Assembly: GCA_946479405.1 (NCBI GenBank)
Contig: CAMLGD010000049.1
Span: forward strand, 1 to 18,082
DNA length: 18,082 nt
Source: an uncultured Vogesella sp.
Lineage (GTDB): Bacteria > Pseudomonadota > Gammaproteobacteria > Burkholderiales > Chromobacteriaceae
Reading direction: 5' to 3'
The notes beneath the pieces are model-generated. The model was given only the letters and a program-made list of their open reading frames with translations. It made no database searches and had not been told where the DNA came from. Shown here piece after piece: positions 7,719 to 14,131 of the stretch. The position numbers and the translations under genes are program-made. Numbering within the stretch: position 1 is the first letter of the stretch; each line of letters opens with the position of its first letter.

Positions 7719-8621
7719 TCAACCTCCTTTCGGGTGATGACGCGACAGCAGCTCGCGCACTGTCTGCAAATGGATGTCCACCGTATCGCTGATCGGTACG
7801 GCATAACCACCGGCCATGAGCAGCGCCAGTGGCCATTGCCGCTGTTCGCACAGATCGAACACGCGGCAGTCGCGGGCAAGCAGACCGGCCTTGCTCAGCG
7901 ACAACCGACCCAGACGGTCGCCCATATATGGATCGGCGCCGGCCAGGTAAAACACCAGGTCCGGTTGGAAGTTGGTCGCCAGGGTGTGCAGCGCGTCATC
8001 CAGCAGCTGCAGGTAAACGTCATCCCCGGTGTTGTCGGCAACCCCCACATCCAGCGTAGACGGCGCGCGCCGGAACGGGAAGTTCTTTTCGCCGTGCAAT
8101 GACAGTGTGAAAACACTGCCATCGCCCTGAAACAGTTCGGCGGTGCCGTTGCCCTGATGCACGTCCAGATCGATGACCGCGGCCCGGCGAATGCGGCCTT
8201 CTTGCTGCAGTAGCCGAATGGTGACGGCTACATCATTGAACACGCAAAAACCACTGCCCTTGGCATGGCCGGCATGGTGCGTACCGCCTGCCAGATTGAT
8301 GCCGACACCGTGCTGCAATGCGCTACGGGCCGCACCGATGGTGGCGCCGACCGAGCGGGCGCTACGCTCTACCAGTGCCGGGCTCCACGGCAGGCCGATC
8401 TCGCGCATGCTGCTGGCGTCGATGCTGCCATCGAACAGGGCCGTAACATAGTTGGCCGCATGCGCGAGCATTAGTTCACCGCGCGTGGCGGCTGGCGCGA
8501 TATCCAGCTGCGCCGGTGCCAGTCGGGCGACGGCATCCGCCAGCAATGCGTATTTTTCGGCAGGAAAACGATGCCCGGCTGGTAACGGCAACGGGAACTG
8601 GTCGGTACGGAAAATCAACAT
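7719..8621 (-). CDS. Histone deacetylase family hydrolase, class IV (HDAC11)-like
   Basis: This 300-residue predicted zinc hydrolase of the HDAC/AcuC superfamily probably removes acyl groups from lysines or small amines. The active-site block is GGTHHAGHAKGSGFCVFND (112-130) with the His115-His116 pair. Zinc ligands are Asp153 and His155 in DLDVHQGNGT and Asp230 in LAGADPYMGD. The substrate-side tyrosine is Tyr273 in MAGGYAVP. The phrase DRLGRLSLSKAGLLARD (235-251) resembles the DRLGxLxLSxxGLxxRD block that I recall for HDAC11 and its bacterial relatives, so class IV is favoured over the AcuC or acetylpolyamine amidohydrolase groups. No signal peptide is present. The gene lies 9 bases after the DUF1653 gene and 5 bases before msrA. 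The substrate cannot be deduced. Confidence 0.9.
   Translation of the reverse strand: MLIFRTDQFPLPLPAGHRFPAEKYALLADAVARLAPAQLDIAPAATRGELMLAHAANYVTALFDGSIDASSMREIGLPWSPALVERSARSVGATIGAARSALQHGVGINLAGGTHHAGHAKGSGFCVFNDVAVTIRLLQQEGRIRRAAVIDLDVHQGNGTAELFQGDGSVFTLSLHGEKNFPFRRAPSTLDVGVADNTGDDVYLQLLDDALHTLATNFQPDLVFYLAGADPYMGDRLGRLSLSKAGLLARDCRVFDLCEQRQWPLALLMAGGYAVPISDTVDIHLQTVRELLSRHHPKGG
7723..7730 (-). promoter_or_regulatory. Strong Shine-Dalgarno of msrA
   Basis: AAAGGAGG on the minus strand is close to a full anti-SD match and sits nine bases before the ATG at 7713. It lies within the last codons of the upstream deacetylase gene. It decides the msrA start and is the best ribosome-binding site among the genes of this operon. 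Confidence 0.8.
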
Positions 8622-8630
8622 GTGTAGCGG

Positions 8631-8873
8631 CTAATCGGCTTGCAACAGACGAAAGCGTGGCTGCCACTCGCCGGCGACCTGCACCTGCTCGGTAAACATG
8701 CTCAATGGCCGCACCCACAGCGCCATCTCGCCGTACAGCGGGCGGTAGACCACCAGCAGTTCGGTAGTCTCGGAATGTCGTGCTACGCCCAGCACCTGAT
8801 ACAAGCCTCCCTTGTAGTGCTGGTAGCGGCCGGCTGGCAGTGTCGTTTGCACCATATGGCTGTCCTCGCTCAT
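8631..8873 (-). CDS. DUF1653 family protein
   Basis: This small 80-residue cytosolic protein has the DUF1653 pattern GxYxHYKGxxYxVLGVARHSET(x)E(x)LVVYRxLYGExxLWVRPxxMF (residues about 15-60), which fills nearly the whole chain. Function is unknown; the fold is probably a small beta-barrel. The start is fixed by the ATGA overlap at 8870-8873 with the nucleoside hydrolase stop, which implies coupled translation. A second ATG six codons later (8855) is possible, and the longer frame to 8972 is shadow of the hydrolase gene. The deacetylase gene starts 9 bases downstream. DUF1653 genes are often found in compact operons like this one, so the position does not by itself indicate a role. Confidence 0.9.
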   Translation of the reverse strand: MSEDSHMVQTTLPAGRYQHYKGGLYQVLGVARHSETTELLVVYRPLYGEMALWVRPLSMFTEQVQVAGEWQPRFRLLQAD

Positions 8874-9814
8874 GGCAGCTGCGCCAGACAGTTGGCCAGC
8901 AGCTGGAAAAAACCGTCGGCATCGATCTCGGTCATGTAGTGCACGTTGGCCGCACGCCCGCTGACACCCCACCAGTCGATTACGGTGGCACCCAGCGTCA
9001 GTTCGCCAGCCAGCTCCACGCTGACATTGACCTGGCGACCACCGAACAGCTCGGGCTGCAGCAGGTAGGCGATCACTGTCGGGTCGTGCAGTGGTGCGCC
9101 AAATTCGCCATAACGCTGCACGTCGTAGCGCTCCAGCGTGGTCATGGTGTCGGCAGCCAGATTGCCGGCGCGGTTGGGCAGGGCGCGCAGCCAGCCGATG
9201 CGCTCGGCCGAGGTGCGGGCCTTGTGGGTGACATCCAGCGGCATCATCACGATGGGCGCACCGCAGCGCAGCACTAGGTCGGCAGCATGTGGATCGACAT
9301 AGATATTGAACTCAGCCGCTGGTGTGATATTGCCACCTTCGAAATAGCTGCCGCCCATCAGTACGATTTCCCTGATGCGCGGCGCGATATCCGGCGCCAT
9401 GCGCAGCGCCAGCGCCAGGTTGGTCAGCGGTCCGAGCGCGCACAGGGTGACGCTGCCGGCCGGGCGGCTGCGCAGGGTGTGCACGATAAAATCGACGGCA
9501 TGTTGCGGTTGCAGCGGCATGGTTGGCTCGTGCAGCGGCACGCCATCCATGCCGGTCTTGCCATGCACGTGCTCCGCGGTAACCAGCGGGCGCAACAGTG
9601 GGGTTTCGGCACCCGCGAACACTGGCACGTCCGGCCGGCCGGCCCACTCGCAGATGATGCGGGCATTGCGCTGTGTCAGTGCCAGCGGCACGTTGCCGGC
9701 AACGGCGGTGATGCCCAGCACGTCCAGCACGGACGCGCCCAGCGCCGCCAGAATGGCCACTGCGTCATCCTGCCCCGGATCCGTATCAATAATGATGGCG
9801 CGTTTATCCGTCAT
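8870..9814 (-). CDS. Nucleoside hydrolase (IunH/RihA-B-like)
   Basis: This 314-residue member of the inosine/uridine-preferring nucleoside hydrolase family cleaves N-glycosidic bonds of ribonucleosides for base salvage. The Ca2+/ribose cluster DTDPGQDDA places Asp10, Asp12, Asp16 and Asp17 in the family positions. Other blocks are GITAVAGNV (34-42), HGKTGMDG (about 84-91), ALGPLTNLALAL (about 126-137), MGGSYFEGGNITPAAEFNIYVDP (about 153-175) and LHDPTVIAY with His243-Asp244, matching the late His-Asp pair. Base preference (pyrimidine or purine) is not decidable by eye. No signal peptide is seen. ATG at 9814 is chosen because homology begins three residues later and AGGA lies about eight bases upstream; the frame stays open to 9868 without further family sequence. 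It is the first gene of the DUF1653-deacetylase-msrA operon and is divergent from dusC. Confidence 0.94.
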   Translation of the reverse strand: MTDKRAIIIDTDPGQDDAVAILAALGASVLDVLGITAVAGNVPLALTQRNARIICEWAGRPDVPVFAGAETPLLRPLVTAEHVHGKTGMDGVPLHEPTMPLQPQHAVDFIVHTLRSRPAGSVTLCALGPLTNLALALRMAPDIAPRIREIVLMGGSYFEGGNITPAAEFNIYVDPHAADLVLRCGAPIVMMPLDVTHKARTSAERIGWLRALPNRAGNLAADTMTTLERYDVQRYGEFGAPLHDPTVIAYLLQPELFGGRQVNVSVELAGELTLGATVIDWWGVSGRAANVHYMTEIDADGFFQLLANCLAQLP

Positions 9815-9849
9815 GATATTCCTGTGCCTGGTGCCGTAAAAGACGGGCG

Positions 9850-9878
9850 AGAATCTGTGCTTTGCCACGCGGCGTCAA
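9850..9878 (-). promoter_or_regulatory. Candidate promoter of the nucleoside hydrolase operon
   Basis: On the minus strand TTGACG (-35, 9873-9878, five of six) is followed by a 17-base spacer and GATTCT (-10, 9850-9855, three of six). It would start transcription about 30 bases upstream of the ATG. An inverted repeat TTGCCAC (9862-9868) / GTGGCAA (9893-9899) overlaps its upstream edge and could be an operator. The -10 is weak. Confidence 0.35.
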
Positions 9879-9981
9879 GCATTACTGTCCTTGTGGCAAG
9901 GGTAGCTGCTGCCTGCCCTGGGCCTGGCGTAACGCCTGTGCATTCTGTTGCTGGCTGGCGGTTGTCGTGGTGTGGTTGGGG

Positions 9982-9999
9982 CGGATTGTATACAATCCG
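9982..9999. promoter_or_regulatory. Perfect 18-bp palindrome in the rih-dusC divergent region
   Basis: CGGATTGTATACAATCCG is fully self-complementary over 18 bases. Its core ATTGTATACAAT has the even-spaced ATTG-N4-CAAT form that I recall for some GntR-family (VanR-type) operators. It lies 24 bases before the dusC ATG and contains TACAAT (9991-9996), a good -10 hexamer for dusC, so a bound repressor would block that promoter. It is 167 bases upstream of the hydrolase start. No regulator gene of this family is in the window. Confidence 0.55.
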
Positions 10000-10023
10000 G
10001 GCTCCCGCTTACTGGCATGTTTC

Positions 10024-10980
10024 ATGAAAATCGTTCTGGCTCCGATGGAAGGGCTGGTTGACGACATCATGCGCGACGTTCTGACGCGTATCGGTGGCAT
10101 CGACCTGTGTGTCACCGAATTTGTCCGGGTGACCAACTCGCTGCTGCCGGCGCGTACTTTCCACCGCCTGGCACCCGAACTGGATAATGCCTCCCATACC
10201 CGCAGTGGTACACCGTTGCGGGTACAGCTATTGGGGTCCGATATCGAGTGGCTGGCTGCCAACGCAGTGCGCGCTGCCGAGATGGGGGCAACTGCCGTCG
10301 ATCTGAATTTTGGCTGTCCGGCGCCGACTGTCAATCGGCATCGCGGTGGCGCCGTGTTGCTGAAAGAGCCGGAGCTGCTGTACCAGATCGTCCACGCTGT
10401 GCGGGCAGCGGTGCCTGCAGCCACGCCGGTTACTGCCAAAATGCGTCTAGGTTACGAAGACACCAGTCTGACGCTGGCGTGCGCACAGGCTATTGCCAGC
10501 GCAGGGGCAGACGAACTGACGGTGCATGCCCGTACCAAGGTTGAGGGCTACAAGCCGCCGGCGCATTGGGAGTGGCTGGCGCGCATCCGCGAAGCCGTCA
10601 GCATTCCCGTTGTCGCCAATGGCGAGGTGTGGACGCCGGAAGACTATCGCGCCATCCGCGAGGTGAGCGGTTGCGACACTGTCATGATCGGGCGCGGGCT
10701 GGTGTCGGCACCAGATTTGGCATTGCGTATCAAATACATGCTGCAGCATGGCGAAATACCACCTCCAATGGCATGGCATGGCATGCTGCCGTGGATATTG
10801 GACCTGGCCGAACAATGTCACTTGCGTGCGGCCAACAGCAACTATGCGCTGAGCCGTACCAAGCAATGGTTGAAGTTGCTGCGGCGCAACTATGGTGAGG
10901 CGGATGAAATGTTCAATGAAATCAGGGCTGTGACGGACTTTTCTCAGTTGGCTGGTGTGCTGGAAAAAGCCGCGCAATAA
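10024..10980 (+). CDS. dusC: tRNA-dihydrouridine synthase, DusC type
   Basis: This FMN/NADPH enzyme reduces uridine to dihydrouridine in tRNA; the DusC subfamily acts at U16. The 318-residue product begins MKIVLAPMEGLVDDIMRDVL, the FMN-binding start of the TIM barrel. The catalytic loop LNFGCPAPTVNRHRGGAVLL (94-113) carries Cys98 and has the DusC-type PAPTVNRHRGG wording rather than the SPSxxVxxGxxG of DusA/B. Further blocks are TAKMRLG, LTVHARTKVEGYKPPAHWEW, VVANGEVW and MIGRGLVSAPDLAL, and a C-terminal helical domain that reads tRNA. ATG at 10024 is chosen because the family starts here; the frame is open to 9862 but that stretch has no family sequence and spans the palindrome. No Shine-Dalgarno is evident and the leader would be only about 20 bases. 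Confidence 0.95.
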   Translation: MKIVLAPMEGLVDDIMRDVLTRIGGIDLCVTEFVRVTNSLLPARTFHRLAPELDNASHTRSGTPLRVQLLGSDIEWLAANAVRAAEMGATAVDLNFGCPAPTVNRHRGGAVLLKEPELLYQIVHAVRAAVPAATPVTAKMRLGYEDTSLTLACAQAIASAGADELTVHARTKVEGYKPPAHWEWLARIREAVSIPVVANGEVWTPEDYRAIREVSGCDTVMIGRGLVSAPDLALRIKYMLQHGEIPPPMAWHGMLPWILDLAEQCHLRAANSNYALSRTKQWLKLLRRNYGEADEMFNEIRAVTDFSQLAGVLEKAAQ

Positions 10981-11391
10981 GGCTAGGTATTTTTACGAAT
11001 AGTCGCCGCAGAGCCCTGCACGTATCATTCAAACAGTTCTTGGATTACTGCGCGTTCCTCGCTAGCAGTTCGGGAATCACGGCGAGTCCGTAACTTACAA
11101 AGCCTCCTGGACGTGACGATTCAGGAGGTTATTTTTTTGTCCGTCATTCCTTCTTCAAGATGCAACAGTGCATGCCGCGCAGCTGCCGTCAATCTGCCGT
11201 CTTCATGCGATGCACTACTGAACGCGTACACGTCTCCTGCTACTGGTGATCTGCCTACGTATACCCGTGCTACAAACAACGCCCTCTCTCATCCAAGCGT
11301 GTGACACCCGCTGATAAGCAATGCGCTTTTTCTTGGTTCTGCGGCCAACCTTTGCCTGGTTACAGTGTGGTCATGTCAAGGGAGGCGGGCC
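10981..11391. other. 411-base gene-free region between dusC and DUF2325
   Basis: No convincing gene is present. Its composition is visibly less GC-rich than its neighbours. It holds (a) two mutually exclusive short hairpins, ACTGC/GCAGT (11047-11051, 11065-11069) and CTCGC/GCGAG (11058-11062, 11082-11086), (b) the terminator at 11101-11138, (c) AGTGCAT (11167-11173) inverted at 11210-11216, and (d) the tandem octamer CTGCCGTC at about 11182 and 11193. A small frame at 11113-11304 overlaps the terminator and looks non-coding. The rest up to the DUF2325 Shine-Dalgarno probably contains its promoter, which I cannot place. Confidence 0.6.
11101..11138 (+). terminator. Intrinsic terminator downstream of dusC
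   Basis: CCTCCTG (11103-11109) and CAGGAGG (11122-11128) form a 7-bp stem, extendable by a G-T and an A-T pair, around a 12-base loop, followed by TTATTTTTTT. It lies about 120 bases past the dusC stop, so dusC would have a long 3' UTR, or the hairpin ends a separate small transcript. Confidence 0.8.
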
Positions 11392-11697
11392 ATGAAAGCG
11401 ATGATTGTCGGAGGAGACCGTATCGATACCGCGCGGCGAGCGCTGTTGGCATCCGGCTATGGCGATATCGTGCACTGGAGCGGGCGCAAGCCGGCGGATC
11501 TCACCCGGCCGCTGCCGGCTGGGGTGGCGCACATGGTGATCATGCTGGATTTCATCAATCACAACCTGGCCCGGCGCATGAAGGATCTGGCGCGGGAGCG
11601 GCGGATCAGCGTGGCTTATGTTGGCCGCAAACGTCAGGGCGGGCAGGATGCGGCAGCCGGGCGCCGTGGCTGTGCCAAGCCGTTGCAGGCGGGCTGA
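11392..11697 (+). CDS. DUF2325 family protein
   Basis: This 101-residue protein starts MKAMIVGGDRID and contains HWSGRKPADLTR (about 29-40), a run of hydrophobic beta strands (HMVIMLDFINHNLARRMKD, about 48-66) and SVAYVGRK (about 73-80). This is the DUF2325 pattern, a small alpha/beta Rossmann-like fold of unknown function. The ATG at 11392 is supported by GGGAGG at 11380-11385, six bases upstream, and by the family start. The C-terminal 20 residues (QGGQDAAAGRRGCAKPLQAG) are low-complexity and likely disordered. The gene stands alone, between the dusC terminator and the convergent ATPase gene, so context gives no role. Confidence 0.85.
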   Translation: MKAMIVGGDRIDTARRALLASGYGDIVHWSGRKPADLTRPLPAGVAHMVIMLDFINHNLARRMKDLARERRISVAYVGRKRQGGQDAAAGRRGCAKPLQAG

Positions 11698-11756
11698 GCG
11701 ATGGTGGCGTGCTGTGTGGTAGGCGAGGTGCCGACCCGATAGTGACTGTTGCCAGC

Positions 11757-11780
11757 AAAAACAGGCGGAAGTCCGGCTGT
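11757..11780 (-). terminator. Intrinsic terminator of the metal ATPase gene
   Basis: On the minus strand ACAG-C-CGG pairs with CCG-C-CTGT (11761-11780; one central mismatch, ACTT loop) and is followed by TTTTT (11757-11761), 10 bases past the ATPase stop. On the plus strand the A run precedes the stem, so it does not serve DUF2325 well. Confidence 0.6.
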
Positions 11781-11790
11781 CTGGCGTAGG

Positions 11791-14082
11791 TCAGGGCGGG
11801 TTGCTCAGGCTGTGGTACAGCTCTTCTTCCTGTGAAAAATGCAGATGCAGAATGGCATCCAGACCATACAGCAGCCGTTGCAGCTCTTGTACCGCCTGCG
11901 GGCTGGGGCCATCGGCCGGCAAGTCGCCAATCAGGCAGTCCAGCAGCCGGGTAATGCGGAAAATCTCGCGATGGGTGCCGCTCATCGCCGCCATCGGGTC
12001 ATCCCCTCCCAGCTTGCGTGCCAGTTGCGGGTACAGCTCGTGATCCTCCTGTTGCTCGTGCGGCAGCAGCTGCTCGTTAAGCGCCAGGTGCAGGCTGGTC
12101 AACTCGGCAACAGCCTGCGGGCCGGACAGGTCGGGCAGGCGGTCGGCCAACTGCGCTACCTGGCCCAGTAGCGTTTCCAGTTCACGGTGTTCGGCGCTCA
12201 GTTCCGCCGCATCTTGTGGCGACATCTGGTTGGCCGCACTCGGCCCACTCTGGCGAGCACGCAGTGCGTTCAGGATTACCGCCACGTCGATGACCTCCTG
12301 CAGCAAGGCACCAGCGATCGGTGGCAAGTGTCCCAGTGCTGCGGCCAACATGGCGACGATGGAGAGCCCCATGCCCACGATGACGCTTTGGGCGGCAATA
12401 CGCCGTGCGCGGCGGGCCATGTGCAGCGCCTCTACCAGCCGGTCCAGCCGGTCTACCAGCAGCACAATGTCGGCGGCTTCCGCCGCCGCAGCGGCACCGC
12501 GGGCACCCATGGCCACCCCTACATCGGCGGCGGCCAGTGCCGGCGCATCATTCACGCCGTCACCCACCATCACCACAATACCTTTCAGGCGTGCCTGCCG
12601 GATCGCTGCCAGCTTGTCGGCCGGAGTTTGCTCGGATAGCACCTCGGTTACGCCCAGCTGTGATCCAAGGGTGTTGGCGATGTCCTTGCGATCGCCCGTC
12701 AGCATGACAATGCGACGCATGCCAGCCAGCGACAGCCGGCGTAGCGCCCGCGGGGTGTCCAGTCGCAGCTTGTCCATCAGCTGCAGGGCACCCACCATGA
12801 AGCCATCCATGCTGACAAACACGCCACTGGCGCCTTCATAGCCCAGTCGTTGCAGAAACAGCGGGCTCCAGGGAGCGGGAATGGCCTGACTGCTGACAAA
12901 ATCATAGGAGCCCACTGCTACGTGATGGCCAGCAATGTCGCCACTGATGCCTGCGCCAGGGATTTCCTTGGTCTGTAGTGGCAAGGCCAGGGTGATGCCG
13001 TGCTCGCGCGCCGCACTGACGACCGATTCGGCCAATACGTGATTGCAGGCTTGCTCCAGTGATGCGGCCAACCACAGCACGTTGTCAGCCTTGATGCCGG
13101 TCGAAGTCTGAATGACGGCCAGTCGGGCATGTCCCCCGGTCAGGGTGCCGGTTTTATCGAAAAACAGCGTATCCGCCTGCGCCAGCTGCTCCAGGGCCGC
13201 GCCGCTTTTTACCAGTACGCCACGGCGGGCGCAGCTAGACATGCCGGAGACGATGGCTACCGGTACCGCCAGGATCAGCGGGCAGGGCGTGGCCACCACC
13301 AAGACGGCCAGGACCCGGGTCAGGTCTTGGCTGATCAGCCAGGCAAACAGAGCGATGAACAGCGTAAGCGGGGCAAACAGCAGTGCGTAACGGTCGGCCA
13401 TCCGGCTGGACGGGCTCTGTTGCTGCTGTGCCTGACGCATCAACTGCACGATACCGGCGAAGGTGCTGTGCTCGCTATTGGCAGTCGCCAGCATTTCGAA
13501 AGCCTGTTCGGCATTGATGGCGCCGCTGTGCAGGGCTTCGCCGGCGACGCGTTTTACCGGTAACGGTTCGCCGGTCAGCGTGGATTCATCCAGGGTGGCG
13601 GCAGTCAGCAGGTTGCCATCGGCGGGCACGACTTCGCCATTGCGTACCAGCAGGCGGTCGCCAGCGGTAACCTCCTTGATGTCGATCTTGAGCCATTGGC
13701 CATTTTCAAAGCGGTGGGCATAGCGCGGCGCATGTTGCAGCAGTGCCGACATTTCATGCTGTGCCTGCGCAGCGGCGTAGTCCTCCAGCGTACGGCCACT
13801 GGCCAGCATCAGGCCGATAACGGCAGCGGTGAGCACTTCGCCTAATGACAGCGCCAGCAGGATGGATAGCAGCGCCAGAATATCCACCCCGGCTTTGCGT
13901 TGCAGCAGGCTGCGCACCGTGTCGTATAGCAGGGCGATCAGCACCGGCAGCACGCCGACCAGCCACAGTTGCTGCGCCAGGGTGGGGGCGGCCAGCAGAT
14001 AGCAGGCGCCACCCGCCAGCAAGGTGGTGATGGCGATCAGCAGCAGCACATGATTGAGGCGTGCGGTAATGGGGAGTGACAA
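11791..14082 (-). CDS. P1B-type metal ATPase with C-terminal hemerythrin-like domain (P1B-5/Nia-like)
   Basis: Predicted inner-membrane metal-exporting ATPase of 763 residues from a TTG start. No N-terminal HMA domain is present. TM helices lie near 10-31, 35-54, 66-94 (two), 232-251, 256-280, 566-583 and 588-607. The transmembrane motif is TPCP (265-268) rather than CPC/SPC, the actuator loop has TGEP (170-173), the P-domain DKTGT (309-313), TGDRKD (462-467) and GDGVND (507-512). The nucleotide domain reads NHVLAES (347-353), so the usual HP dipeptide is HV. Residues about 629-759 are a hemerythrin-like (HHE) domain with His632, His675/Glu679 (HEQQE), His704 and HLHFSQEEE (746-754). TPC plus a hemerythrin tail is known for P1B-5 ATPases, linked to Ni/Fe. 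The TTG at 14080-14082 is chosen because GGAAAGG (14089-14095) lies six bases before it; the open frame further upstream overlaps hpd. It follows hpd by 49 bases. Confidence 0.9.
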   Translation of the reverse strand: MSLPITARLNHVLLLIAITTLLAGGACYLLAAPTLAQQLWLVGVLPVLIALLYDTVRSLLQRKAGVDILALLSILLALSLGEVLTAAVIGLMLASGRTLEDYAAAQAQHEMSALLQHAPRYAHRFENGQWLKIDIKEVTAGDRLLVRNGEVVPADGNLLTAATLDESTLTGEPLPVKRVAGEALHSGAINAEQAFEMLATANSEHSTFAGIVQLMRQAQQQQSPSSRMADRYALLFAPLTLFIALFAWLISQDLTRVLAVLVVATPCPLILAVPVAIVSGMSSCARRGVLVKSGAALEQLAQADTLFFDKTGTLTGGHARLAVIQTSTGIKADNVLWLAASLEQACNHVLAESVVSAAREHGITLALPLQTKEIPGAGISGDIAGHHVAVGSYDFVSSQAIPAPWSPLFLQRLGYEGASGVFVSMDGFMVGALQLMDKLRLDTPRALRRLSLAGMRRIVMLTGDRKDIANTLGSQLGVTEVLSEQTPADKLAAIRQARLKGIVVMVGDGVNDAPALAAADVGVAMGARGAAAAAEAADIVLLVDRLDRLVEALHMARRARRIAAQSVIVGMGLSIVAMLAAALGHLPPIAGALLQEVIDVAVILNALRARQSGPSAANQMSPQDAAELSAEHRELETLLGQVAQLADRLPDLSGPQAVAELTSLHLALNEQLLPHEQQEDHELYPQLARKLGGDDPMAAMSGTHREIFRITRLLDCLIGDLPADGPSPQAVQELQRLLYGLDAILHLHFSQEEELYHSLSNPP

Positions 14083-14131
14083 GACTAGCCTTTCCGTAAG
14101 AGCCCGCCGCGACGACAGGCGCCAGACCGTA

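Noticed and set aside
7714..7851. N-terminal extension of msrA
   Set aside because: It is antisense-frame shadow of the deacetylase gene, and the strong ribosome-binding site at 7723-7730 fixes the start at 7713.
10986..11093. Open frame after dusC reading ...FKQFLDYCAFLASSSGITASP
   Set aside because: It has no ATG or GTG start with a ribosome-binding site and is short; the protein-like look is not enough to call a gene or a remnant.
11041..11100. Possible tRNA-like segment (GTTCGGGAATC resembles a T-arm)
   Set aside because: No acceptor stem, D-arm or anticodon arm could be paired around it on either strand.
11113..11304. 63-residue plus-strand frame between dusC and DUF2325
   Set aside because: Its start lies inside the terminator hairpin, and its Ser/Thr/Ala/Asn-rich sequence has no recognisable feature.
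11301..11789. 162-residue plus-strand frame around DUF2325
   Set aside because: It overlaps the DUF2325 gene out of frame, lacks a ribosome-binding site and shows low-complexity Gly/Ala/Arg composition.
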